64,000 nucleotides of DNA from Bacteroidota bacterium (GTDB lineage: Bacteria; Bacteroidota; Bacteroidia; Chitinophagales; Saprospiraceae): the NCBI GenBank assembly GCA_963169455.1, contig CAUJDW010000107.1, forward strand, positions 18,339 to 82,338, in the 5' to 3' direction. Below are positions 1 through 8,305 of the stretch, in pieces. Under the pieces are notes generated by a model. The model saw only the letters and a program-made list of their open reading frames with translations. It did no database searches and was not told the DNA's origin. Each line of letters begins with the position of its first letter. Position 1 is the stretch's first letter. The translations under genes were made by a program, and so were the position numbers.

Positions 1-2178
1 GGCGGGGTTTTCGTTTCCGGCCTGACGAACATGCTGCAATGGGCCGTTGACCCCGACGGCAACCCTGCGACCATCGATGACCGCCCCGATGTGATCAATA
101 ATTCATGGGCCAGCGGCTCGCCGAGTTGCGGCTCCTTTGATATACGTCAACTGTACGATGCCCTCTATGCGGCAGGCATCGCCGTGGTGTTTTCCGCAGG
201 CAACGACGGCCCGGCTCCCCAGACCATCACTGCTCCGAAGATGAACAACTGGGGCCTGGTGCGCCTCTTTTCCGTAGGCAACCTTAACGGGAATTCTCCA
301 AACCTGCCCATTGCGAGTTCTTCCAGCCGGGGCCCAAGCGTTTGCGGAGGCACGGGTTCCCTCCTGATCAAACCGGAAGTTTCCGCCCCCGGCACCAATG
401 TGCGCTCCTGCGTGCCGGGAGGGGGGTACGGCAACCTGAGCGGCACCTCCATGGCGGCGCCCCATGTGTCCGGGGCCATACTGTTGTTGAAGGAAGCTTT
501 CCCTTATCTGCCCGGCGAAGAGCTGATGCTGGCGCTCTATTACACCTGCACCGACCTCGGGCCGGAAGGGGAAGACAATGATTATGGCATGGGCATCATC
601 AACCTGCCGGCGGCTTTCCAGTATCTGCTTGCGCAGGGGCATGAGCCGGCGCCGCCGGTGACGGCAGCCAATGACATCTCCCTGCTCCGGGTGAATACGC
701 CGGAGTTCAGCTGCGGGGAAACGGTGGCGCCGCTGCTTCTGCTGGAGCACAATGGTTCCGACACCGTGTTTTCCATCAGCCTGCGGTTGAGCGCCGAAGG
801 CCTTCCCGCCCTTATCCTGGAACACAACTGGGAGGGGGTATTGCTGCCCGGGCAAAGAATTGAAGTTGCGATGCCTGATTTCCCGCTTCCCGCAGGAGAG
901 CAGGTGCTGGTGGTGGAGGTAGCCCAGGCCAACGGGCAGGATGATGCCCGGATGCTGGACAACCGCCTCAAACATGCGGTTCGGGTGCTGGAAGAACAAC
1001 CGATTGGCGCTATTGTGGCAGGGGATGCGCCTGCCTGCGCCAACGGGCAGGCCCTGGTGCAGAGCCTGTATGAGGGCGAGGGCAGGGTACGGTGGTTCGA
1101 TTCTCCCGAAGGCGGCGCCCTGCTGGGAGAAGGGAATTCCATCCTGCTCGATGTGGGCGATGCGCCGCGCACCGTTTATGCCCAGGTGTTGCCTCTGGAG
1201 CATACCGGGCGGCCTGCAAATACCGGAGGCGGCGTGGCTCAGTGGTCCAACGCGCCTCAGGGGCTGCAGTTCGATGTATATTCCTCCTGCCGGCTGGCAT
1301 CCGTAAAGGTGTATGCCGAGGAAGCCGGCGGCCGCCTGCTGAGCCTCGTTTTTCCCGACGGCTCGTCCGTCAACCGGATCGTGCAGGTACAGGCGGGAGA
1401 ACAGCGCGTGGAACTGGGCCTGAACCTCGAGGCGGGCGAAGGCTACCGGATTGAACTTAAAGGGGGCAAACCCCTGCAGTTCAGCTTCGGAGGCAATGCC
1501 TATCCCTATACCATACCGAATGTCCTGTCGATCCGGCGCTCTACGGCGGGGACGCTGCAGTATTATTATTTTTATGACTGGGCCGTCGAATACGACTATT
1601 TCTGCGGGCGCAGCCCGGTAGAGGTAGGGGTGGCCCCGAACTCAGCCCCTCTGGCGGCCGCCTTCAGCCCGGCAGATGTGGCTATTGACCTGGCTTCCGG
1701 TAATAACGAGGTTTCCTTCACCGACCAGTCCGAAGGAGCCGTGGCCTGGTTTTGGAATTTCGGAGACGGCCTTTCCAGCACCGAACAGAACCCGGTGCAT
1801 GCCTACGGTGATACGGGTACTTATCAGGTGAGCCTGACTGTACTCGGGCCTGAAGGCTGCAGCCACAGTACTACGGGCTCGGTACAGGTAACGGAAAGCA
1901 TGATCAGCAGCGTGCAGCCGCCTGCCGGTTCGGAAGAATGGCGCGTTTTCCCCAATCCGGCTCAGGATGTCGTATATATCAGCCCTTCCGCCATCAGGCC
2001 CGCAACAGCCCTGTTTGTGCTTTCCGATATGCTGGGCCGCCCCGCTCTGGTGCAAAAGCTGGAGCTGGCCGGGAGGGAAACCGTGGAGCTATCCTTATCG
2101 GGATTGCCTGCCGGGGTATATCTGCTGGTGGTGGAAACGGAAGGGGGCAGGTTTACCCGGCGCATCGTGAAAAACTGA
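1..2178 (+). CDS. Secreted S8 (subtilisin) protease, PKD and T9SS sorting domain, 5' truncated
   Basis: The reading frame is open from base 1, so the gene begins upstream of the window; 725 residues are visible. The subtilase half shows the oxyanion-hole region SAGNDGP and the catalytic-serine motif GTSMAAPHVSGA (Ser codon 448-450). The catalytic Asp and His would lie upstream. Then come a long beta-rich stretch with an Ig-like segment around 1000-1190, a PKD domain (FWNFGDG...YGDTGTYQVSLTV, about 1740-1850), and a C-terminal type A sorting domain (VFPNPAQD ... GVYLLVVE ... RRIVKN). Substrate unknown; by family it is an extracellular protease exported by the type IX secretion system, with the tail cleaved or used for surface anchoring. 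The stop codon overlaps the next start by one base. Confidence 0.93.
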   Translation, partial: GGVFVSGLTNMLQWAVDPDGNPATIDDRPDVINNSWASGSPSCGSFDIRQLYDALYAAGIAVVFSAGNDGPAPQTITAPKMNNWGLVRLFSVGNLNGNSPNLPIASSSSRGPSVCGGTGSLLIKPEVSAPGTNVRSCVPGGGYGNLSGTSMAAPHVSGAILLLKEAFPYLPGEELMLALYYTCTDLGPEGEDNDYGMGIINLPAAFQYLLAQGHEPAPPVTAANDISLLRVNTPEFSCGETVAPLLLLEHNGSDTVFSISLRLSAEGLPALILEHNWEGVLLPGQRIEVAMPDFPLPAGEQVLVVEVAQANGQDDARMLDNRLKHAVRVLEEQPIGAIVAGDAPACANGQALVQSLYEGEGRVRWFDSPEGGALLGEGNSILLDVGDAPRTVYAQVLPLEHTGRPANTGGGVAQWSNAPQGLQFDVYSSCRLASVKVYAEEAGGRLLSLVFPDGSSVNRIVQVQAGEQRVELGLNLEAGEGYRIELKGGKPLQFSFGGNAYPYTIPNVLSIRRSTAGTLQYYYFYDWAVEYDYFCGRSPVEVGVAPNSAPLAAAFSPADVAIDLASGNNEVSFTDQSEGAVAWFWNFGDGLSSTEQNPVHAYGDTGTYQVSLTVLGPEGCSHSTTGSVQVTESMISSVQPPAGSEEWRVFPNPAQDVVYISPSAIRPATALFVLSDMLGRPALVQKLELAGRETVELSLSGLPAGVYLLVVETEGGRFTRRIVKN

Positions 2179-2897
2179 TGATGGAGTCTCCTTTTTTTCG
2201 CTACAATGAAGAATTTCTCCTTTTTGGAGAGCAGCACCTGCTTATGCTGGTGTTGACGGCGGGCCTGGGCGTAATGCTTCCGGCGGTGGCCTATCGCTAT
2301 TGGGATGAGCGCAGGAAATTACAAGCCGCCCGCGGCCTTGCGCTCTGCCTGTCCTTTGCCGTGCTTGGCTGGATTGGCATTCGCCTGGCCCTGGGCGATT
2401 TTGACCATGCCACCGACCTGCCGCTGGATATCTGCAATATCGTGGCCCTGGCCCTGCCCCTGCTGATGTGGCGCCCGAACTACAGGGTGCATGAAATTTT
2501 GTATTTCTGGGTTTTGGCCGGCACGATCCAGGCGGTGCTCACGCCCCATCTCTACGATGGTTTTCCGCATTTCACCTTTTTCAAATACTGGATCGTGCAC
2601 GGCGGCCTGGTCGTTTATGCGGTTTACATTTCGGCGGCCTTCCGTTTTTATCCCGACTGGAAGAGCCTGTGGAGCGCTTTCGGATACCTCCAGATTTACG
2701 CGCTGATCGTTTTGATCTTCAACCTGGCGCTGGGTGCCAACTATATGTATCTGCTGGGCAAACCACCTACCGCTTCACCACTGGATTACCTGGGGCCCTG
2801 GCCCTGGTATCTGCTGGTTGCAGAAGCCCTGGCGCTGGCCCTCTTCGTTTTGGTGTTGCTTCCCGCCAAAGTAGTTGCCGTCAACCGGCGTAGATGA
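2178..2897 (+). CDS. TIGR02206/YwaF-like integral membrane protein
   Basis: A 239-residue protein with about six or seven hydrophobic segments. Conserved polar residues of the family are visible: GEQHLLML near the N-terminus, DLPLDICN in the middle, and FFKYWIVHGG. This pattern fits the TIGR02206 membrane protein family (YwaF of Bacillus), whose function is unknown. I start it at the ATG whose A is the last base of the upstream TGA (MMESPFF...), which suggests translational coupling to the protease gene; the longer open frame upstream is protease sequence. Its 3' end overlaps the convergent gene by 17 bases. Family assignment is from recalled motif pattern. Confidence 0.75.
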   Translation: MMESPFFRYNEEFLLFGEQHLLMLVLTAGLGVMLPAVAYRYWDERRKLQAARGLALCLSFAVLGWIGIRLALGDFDHATDLPLDICNIVALALPLLMWRPNYRVHEILYFWVLAGTIQAVLTPHLYDGFPHFTFFKYWIVHGGLVVYAVYISAAFRFYPDWKSLWSAFGYLQIYALIVLIFNLALGANYMYLLGKPPTASPLDYLGPWPWYLLVAEALALALFVLVLLPAKVVAVNRRR

Positions 2898-4185
2898 CCT
2901 TCCAAATCTTTCCCATTACCGAATCGGCTATATACAGCGCACCATCCGGCCCGATGGCCAGCCCGGTCGGGCGGTGGCGGGCGTCGCTGGGTTGCGGCAC
3001 AGTTTCCAAACCGGCGATGTTGTCGGCAAAAATCTCCCATTCGCCGGAAGGCCGGCTGTCTTTCATGGGGACGAAAGCTACGAAATACCCCTTCTGGGGC
3101 AGGGGGGAGCGGTTCCAGGAACCATGGAAGGCTATGAACGCGCCCTGGCGGTATTTTTCGGGGAAAGCTGCAGCGCTGTAAAATACCAGGTCGTTGGGCG
3201 CCATGTGCCCGGGAAATGCGACGATGGGTTGCTTGATGCCCGCGCAACGGCCCTGTTGTTTTCCGTCACCCCCGTACTCCGGCGCCAGTATCTTCTGTCC
3301 TTTGCGCTGGTCAAAATAACAGTAGGGCCAGCCGAAGTCGTCGCCCTTGTCGATTTGCAGGAACTCTTCAGCGGGCAGTTCGGCATTGTCTTCGTCGCTG
3401 TACAATTCCGGATAGAGGAAACTGAGCTGGTCACGGCCGTGCTGTAGTGCATAGAGGGAGTTGCCGGCCGGGTTCCACTCGACGGCAACGCAGTTGCGAA
3501 GCCCGGTGGCGTAGCGCAGGCCATCCTGTTTCTGGCTCTGTGCCGGGCGGTTGGCGTCGAAGCGCCAGATGCCGCCCTGCCATTCCAGTTGCGGGCAGGG
3601 CGACTGCCCTTTGGCCCCTTTTTCGCGGTCGGGTTCCGTGCAGGCGTTAGATGGGGCGCCTACGTTGACGAAAAGATGCCCTTCCTGGTCAAAAGTGATG
3701 GACTTGGCTTCGTGGGAGCGCTGGTCGGGGAACCCCCCTACGATCAGCACCCGCTGGCTTTCGTCCGGGGCGAGCTGGCCGCCCTCGGGCAGCGGATAGC
3801 GATACACCTCTGTATTGGAAGAGCAGTACAGGAAACCATTGTAAATGGCCATGCCCGTACCGGTGTGGCTCCCGAAGTATTCGATTCGGTCGGCATGCCC
3901 GTCGCCGTTTTCGTCGCGAAGGGCAGCAATGCCCTTGCCGTTTTTCTCTACAGAAAGCTGGACGTATATGTCGCCGTTGTCGCGCACTGCAATGTGCCGC
4001 GCCCGGCCAATGCTATCCGCAACGGTTATGGCCTGAAAACCGGCGGGCAGTTTGATGGACGCATCCACCCATTGGGAGGCTGTTGGTTCCGCAGCGGTTT
4101 CGCTGCCTGCATCAGGGCTTGTGTTTTTGCAGCCCATAACCCATACAGTCAGGGCCAGGAGGATCAGGTACAGGATTTTTCGCAT
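2881..4185 (-). CDS. Sorbosone-dehydrogenase-like beta-propeller lipoprotein
   Basis: A 434-residue protein with a lipoprotein signal peptide ending in VWVMGC, so it is probably lipid-anchored in the envelope. The rest looks like the six-bladed propeller of the PQQ-dependent sugar (sorbosone/glucose) dehydrogenase family: repeated IAVRDNGDIYV, ITFDQEGHLFVN and GLAIGPDGALYIADS motifs, and FGWPYCYFD near residue 275. The family oxidises aldoses or sorbosone with PQQ, but many Bacteroidota members have no known substrate or PQQ supply. No PQQ synthesis gene lies nearby. It is a single convergent gene; its last codons overlap the end of the upstream membrane protein gene. Confidence 0.82.
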   Translation of the reverse strand: MRKILYLILLALTVWVMGCKNTSPDAGSETAAEPTASQWVDASIKLPAGFQAITVADSIGRARHIAVRDNGDIYVQLSVEKNGKGIAALRDENGDGHADRIEYFGSHTGTGMAIYNGFLYCSSNTEVYRYPLPEGGQLAPDESQRVLIVGGFPDQRSHEAKSITFDQEGHLFVNVGAPSNACTEPDREKGAKGQSPCPQLEWQGGIWRFDANRPAQSQKQDGLRYATGLRNCVAVEWNPAGNSLYALQHGRDQLSFLYPELYSDEDNAELPAEEFLQIDKGDDFGWPYCYFDQRKGQKILAPEYGGDGKQQGRCAGIKQPIVAFPGHMAPNDLVFYSAAAFPEKYRQGAFIAFHGSWNRSPLPQKGYFVAFVPMKDSRPSGEWEIFADNIAGLETVPQPSDARHRPTGLAIGPDGALYIADSVMGKIWKVIYAG

Positions 4186-4823
4186 AGTTTTGTGGACTTT
4201 TTATTTGACAAAAAAACAAAAAAAATCCACAGGGGTTGTGAAATTCCTGCGCAGGGCCCTGGCCGGCGGGTTGAAGCTGGGTGGGGCCGGGGTTACAGGG
4301 TTATAAGTTAACATAGTTGGTTTCAGGCTGCAGGTTCCCCCTGCTTATCAATGAAACCTGGCCCGCCTGTCCGTCCGTCTCAAGTGCTGTCGGCATTAAG
4401 AAGCGGGTTATATTAAATGAGGTTATTTTGCCGCCAGACAAGGCGTGAGGAGCGAGCATAGCAGGACTATGTGAGCGACAGCCTGTCCCGTCGTAGCCGT
4501 AGGGCCGGGAAGCAACGCAGTATGGCGGCAAAAGAGTCCATTTGATATCCCGTTATTTAGTGCACTAGGGAGCCCGGAAGCCCATCGACGGGCTGTTTTG
4601 ATCCTGCCGGCCCTTTACATGTGAAAAAAAACAGTATGTTAAGAACGGGTGAAATACGCCGGGCAAAAAATCGTTATTGCTTTCGAAAAGCGGGAAAGAA
4701 AGCCGCTGTTGGCGGGGCCTGAGCCAAAAAACCAGGCTTCGGGCCAGGGGTGAGGAAAATTTAGTAATATTGCATCGCAAGAATTTTTATTTATTGTAAC
4801 CCGGAAATCACATCTATCCAAAT
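4186..4823. other. 638-base intergenic region with no convincing gene
   Basis: Only short frames occur here (76 and 71 codons on the minus strand), with no homology I recognise, no signal peptide and one of them inside the inverted-repeat element. Base composition is more AT-rich just upstream of the cotH gene at 4824. It should hold divergent promoters for the lipoprotein gene and the cotH gene. TAATATTG at about 4765 is a 7/8 match to the Bacteroidota -7 element TAnnTTTG, but I see no clear -33 partner. Confidence 0.5.
4426..4533. repeat. 108-bp element with 10-bp terminal inverted repeats (MITE/REP-like)
   Basis: The element is bounded by TTTTGCCGCC and its exact inverted copy GGCGGCAAAA. 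The interior is GC-rich and carries a smaller inverted pair (CATAG...CTATG at about 4459-4472), so it could fold into a branched hairpin. It has no coding potential and lies in a long non-coding gap. I infer a small non-autonomous mobile or REP-like element; no second copy is visible in this window. Confidence 0.5.
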
Positions 4824-6437
4824 ATGAAAAGAATCATACTGGCCTTTTGGAGCCTCTTTTTTCTGGGGCCGTCCGCTCTCCTATGGGCGCAAGCCGACTT
4901 TTACGATGTCAATACGATTCAGGAGATCAAGATCAAGTTTGAGCAGGACAACTGGCGTTACGTCCTGGATTCCCTGCGCTTCAACGGGGAGGGCCTGCTG
5001 CTTGGATCCATCGAGATCAATGGCCAGAAATTCAACGATATCGGGGTGCGCTACCGGGGCGCCCGGACATTCCAGCCGGGCAGCAAGCGCAACAGCCTGT
5101 ATATCAAACTCAACTTCATCGATAAGGAACAAAATTACCAGGGCCAGCGCCAGGTCAACCTGTCCAGCGCCCTGCGCGACCCCAGCATGGTGCGGGAAGT
5201 ATTCGGCTATGAGGTTGCCCGCCGCTATATGCCGGCGCCCCGGGCGAATTACACAAAGGTGTACGTCAACGGCGAGTATTACGGGCTCTTCGTCAACGTG
5301 GAACCGATCGATGAGGCCTTCCTGCTTCGCAATTTCGGCTCCAGCAAAGGCACCTTCGTTCAGTGCGCCCCCAACCTGCTGGAACCGGAACCCTCCGGCT
5401 GCAAGAGCGACGTCTTCGGCTCCCTGCAATACGACAACAGCGCAAAGTGTTACCTCCACAATTTCGTGCTGCTCTCCGATTCGGGTTGGGACGACCTCAT
5501 CGAACTGACTTACGTGCTCAACCAGAACCCCGCCGAAGTGGAACGGGTGCTGGATGTGGACCGAACCCTCTGGATGCTGGCCTTCAACAACGTCCTGGCC
5601 AACCTGAGCAGCTACACGGGGCGTTACAGCGAAAACTACTACCTCTACCGCGACGCCTCGGGCAAGTTCACCCCCATCCTCTTCGACCTGAACCTCTGTT
5701 TCGGCAGCTACAAAAATACAGGCGTAGGCTCCGACCTGAAACTGAAGGAACTTCAGGAAATGAACCCCCTGCTGCATATCGACAATGCCGCCAAACCCCT
5801 GCTCAGCAGGCTGCTGGCCAATGAAAAATACCAGAAAATTTACCTGGCGCACATCCGTTCCATCGTCAATGACTTTTTCCGCCACGAGGACTACGTAGCC
5901 CGGATCAAAGAACTGCAGACGCTGATCCGCAAACCCTTCGAAGAAGACGCCAACCGCTACTATTCCATGGAGGACTTCGACGCGAGCCTCGCCTCCACCA
6001 TCGGCAGCCGCAGCCGCATACCGGGCCTCCAGGAACTCATGGGGCCCCGCACGGCATTCCTCCGCGAACACAAACTCCTGGCCATCCTCCCGCCTGCCGT
6101 CAGCGATGTAGCGGTTACCCGCAGGGAAGCCCTGTCTTCCCAACGGGTAACGGATTTTAAAATCCAGGCCAGGGTCGACAAATTCCCCAAGGAGGTGCTG
6201 GTGTACTATCGCTTCAACGATGGCGAAGCATTCCAGTCAGCGACCATGCGGGACGACGGTAAAAACCACGACGGCGAAGCGGAAGACGGCGTTTTCGGCG
6301 CCGTGATCCAACCCGCCGGCGGGGCCAGCTCCATCGAGTACTACATCTTTGCGGAAAACGCCGGAGCGGCCGCCTTCGACCCGCCCCGTTACATGTTCGA
6401 ACGCCACCTGGCCAGCCTGGAGGAACTGAACAACTAA
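4824..6437 (+). CDS. CotH kinase family protein, exported (copy 1)
   Basis: A 537-residue protein with a signal peptide (MKRIILAFW...LLWAQ). The CotH module spans about residues 30-400: IGVRYRGARTF, VNLSSALRDPSMVREVFGYE, and YYLYRDASGKFTPILFDLNLCFG. Spore-coat CotH is an atypical protein kinase; in Bacteroidota the family is exported and its substrate is unknown. In the metal-site region both copies here have DLN rather than DLD. A C-terminal beta domain (about 430-537) with DDGKNHDGEAEDGVFG follows. There is no T9SS sorting tail, so it is probably periplasmic. It is followed by a terminator-like hairpin and then by its paralogue in the same orientation. Confidence 0.88.
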   Translation: MKRIILAFWSLFFLGPSALLWAQADFYDVNTIQEIKIKFEQDNWRYVLDSLRFNGEGLLLGSIEINGQKFNDIGVRYRGARTFQPGSKRNSLYIKLNFIDKEQNYQGQRQVNLSSALRDPSMVREVFGYEVARRYMPAPRANYTKVYVNGEYYGLFVNVEPIDEAFLLRNFGSSKGTFVQCAPNLLEPEPSGCKSDVFGSLQYDNSAKCYLHNFVLLSDSGWDDLIELTYVLNQNPAEVERVLDVDRTLWMLAFNNVLANLSSYTGRYSENYYLYRDASGKFTPILFDLNLCFGSYKNTGVGSDLKLKELQEMNPLLHIDNAAKPLLSRLLANEKYQKIYLAHIRSIVNDFFRHEDYVARIKELQTLIRKPFEEDANRYYSMEDFDASLASTIGSRSRIPGLQELMGPRTAFLREHKLLAILPPAVSDVAVTRREALSSQRVTDFKIQARVDKFPKEVLVYYRFNDGEAFQSATMRDDGKNHDGEAEDGVFGAVIQPAGGASSIEYYIFAENAGAAAFDPPRYMFERHLASLEELNN

Positions 6438-6480
6438 ACTGTTTCGAACCCGGGCGGCTGTTGTCCCATCCGGCTGAACA

Positions 6481-6526
6481 ATTGCGAAGCCCCGTTTGTC
6501 TTCCTGTACGAGGCTTCGCAATTTTT
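6481..6526 (+). terminator. Hairpin with T-run after cotH copy 1
   Basis: ATTGCGAAGCC (6481-6491) pairs perfectly with GGCTTCGCAAT (6512-6522) across a 20-base loop and is followed directly by a run of T. It sits 43 bases after the stop of the first cotH gene and 28 bases before the second, so it would separate their transcripts or attenuate read-through. Confidence 0.6.
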
Positions 6527-6554
6527 CGTTACCGGCAACCTATTATCTTGGCTT

Positions 6555-8207
6555 ATGCAACGTCTTCTCATTTTTCCCATCGCTTTCCTGGCCCTGCTCG
6601 CCGGCATGAACGCTCAGGACAAAGGCCCGGCCCGGAGCGAGGATATCTTCGATATCAACACAGTCAATGAAGTCCGCCTTTTCTTCAAGGAAAATAACTG
6701 GGACCAGATACTCGACTCCCTGAAACAACGCGGATTCGACCAGCGCCTGGTCGGCGACGCCACCTACAACGGCAAGCGCTACGAAGGAGTGGGCGTGCGC
6801 TACAAGGGCAACAGCTCTTATTTCAGCGTGCGCAAGGACGGCCACCCCAAACTGCCCTTCAATATCGACTTCAACCACACCCACAAAGACCTCAAACTTC
6901 CGGGTGGGTACGACAAGATGAAGCTCAGCAACATCTTCCGCGACCCGTCCTTCATTCGCGAGGTGCTTTCCTATGAGATCGCCAGCCGGTACATGCCGGC
7001 GCCGCGCGCCAATTTCATCAAACTGTACATCAACGGCCGCTACCTGGGGCTGTACAACAATACCGAATCGATAGAGGATGATTTCCTGGAGCGCTTTTAC
7101 CACGACGACGGCGGCATCCTTTTCAAATGCGACCCCATCTGGGGAGAGGAAACGCTGCCCAACTGCATGGAAGGCGAAAAGTCTTCGCTCCAGTTCCTCG
7201 GCAAGGACTCGGCCTGCTACATGAGCAAATACGAGATCAAGTCCAAATACGGCTGGAAGGAGCTGATCGAACTGGCCTACGCACTCAACCACCAGCCCCA
7301 GAAACTGGACTCCATTCTCAACATCGACCAAACCCTGTGGATGCTGGCTTTCAATATGGTGCTGGCCAACCTGGACAGCTATACGGGCCGCTTCTGCCAC
7401 AATTATTACCTCTACCGCGACAAAGGCGGCGCTTTTCAGCCCATCATCTGGGACCTTAACCTGTCCTTCGGCGGCTTCCGCTACGACGGCATCGGCGACA
7501 GCCCCCTGTCCAACAAGGAATTACAGGAGTTCAGCCCGCTCCAGCACTACAAGCAAAAGAACGAAAAGCGGCCCCTGATCACCAACCTGCTCAGCGACAA
7601 CCTCTACCGAAAGATGTACCTGGCTCATATCCGCACCATCGTCAATGACTATTTCGTTGACAGCACCTACCTGCGCCGCGCGGAAGAACTCCAGTCGCTC
7701 ATCGGCCCATACGTCAAAGAGGATACCAATAAGCTGTACACCTACGAGGCCTTCAGAAAAAACATCTATGAAACGGCCAAAGCCGACAAGGTGAGCATCA
7801 TCGGGCTGGCCGAGCTGATGGGGCCGCGCACGCAATATCTGAGCGCCCATCCTCTGCTCAACAAGGAAGTCCCCCTGATCAAAAAGGTGGAACATATCGA
7901 TTTCGGAGATATCGTTGCGTTCCAGGCAAGGCCCGAAGGCGCGGAAAAAGCCTGGCTGTTTTATCGCTACGGCCCGGTGGGCGCCTTCCACCGCACGGAA
8001 ATGTTCGACGACAGCGGGCACAACGACGAGCTGGCCCAGGACGGCATCTGGGGCGCCACCCTGGACAAGGCCACAGGCAATGAGATACAGTATTTTGTCG
8101 TGGTGGAAAACCAGTACAGCGCCGCGCTCTTTCCCGAGCGGGCCTCTTTTGAATTTCTGACGGCCCGGGAAGAGGAAGAAACCGCCAAAAAAGAGGCGAA
8201 AAGGTAA
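6555..8207 (+). CDS. CotH kinase family protein, exported (copy 2)
   Basis: A 550-residue tandem paralogue of the preceding gene, colinear throughout: DINTVNEVRLFFKENNW, GVGVRYKGNSSYF, IREVLSYEIASRYMPAPRANF, YYLYRDKGGAFQPIIWDLNLSFGG, and a C-terminal DDSGHNDELAQDGIWG motif matching the DDGKNHDG...DGVFG motif of copy 1. The signal peptide is MQRLLIFPIAFLALLAGMNA; the start at 6555 is the one that gives a proper n-region. No sorting tail is present, so it is probably periplasmic. The highly charged C-terminus (REEEETAKKEAKR) is absent from copy 1. It converges on the mannosidase gene. Confidence 0.88.
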   Translation: MQRLLIFPIAFLALLAGMNAQDKGPARSEDIFDINTVNEVRLFFKENNWDQILDSLKQRGFDQRLVGDATYNGKRYEGVGVRYKGNSSYFSVRKDGHPKLPFNIDFNHTHKDLKLPGGYDKMKLSNIFRDPSFIREVLSYEIASRYMPAPRANFIKLYINGRYLGLYNNTESIEDDFLERFYHDDGGILFKCDPIWGEETLPNCMEGEKSSLQFLGKDSACYMSKYEIKSKYGWKELIELAYALNHQPQKLDSILNIDQTLWMLAFNMVLANLDSYTGRFCHNYYLYRDKGGAFQPIIWDLNLSFGGFRYDGIGDSPLSNKELQEFSPLQHYKQKNEKRPLITNLLSDNLYRKMYLAHIRTIVNDYFVDSTYLRRAEELQSLIGPYVKEDTNKLYTYEAFRKNIYETAKADKVSIIGLAELMGPRTQYLSAHPLLNKEVPLIKKVEHIDFGDIVAFQARPEGAEKAWLFYRYGPVGAFHRTEMFDDSGHNDELAQDGIWGATLDKATGNEIQYFVVVENQYSAALFPERASFEFLTAREEEETAKKEAKR

Positions 8208-8305
8208 CCCCTCCTCCGGAATGTATGCCGAAGGTGGAAAGCCTGCAGCGCCGCCGGGGAGCATTCTGGGCCCGCTTTCAGGCTTGCCTCGATTTTGCCG
8301 CCCTT

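Noticed and set aside
4301..4531. 76-codon minus-strand frame in the long intergenic region
   Set aside because: Most of it lies within the inverted-repeat element; no motif or start signal.
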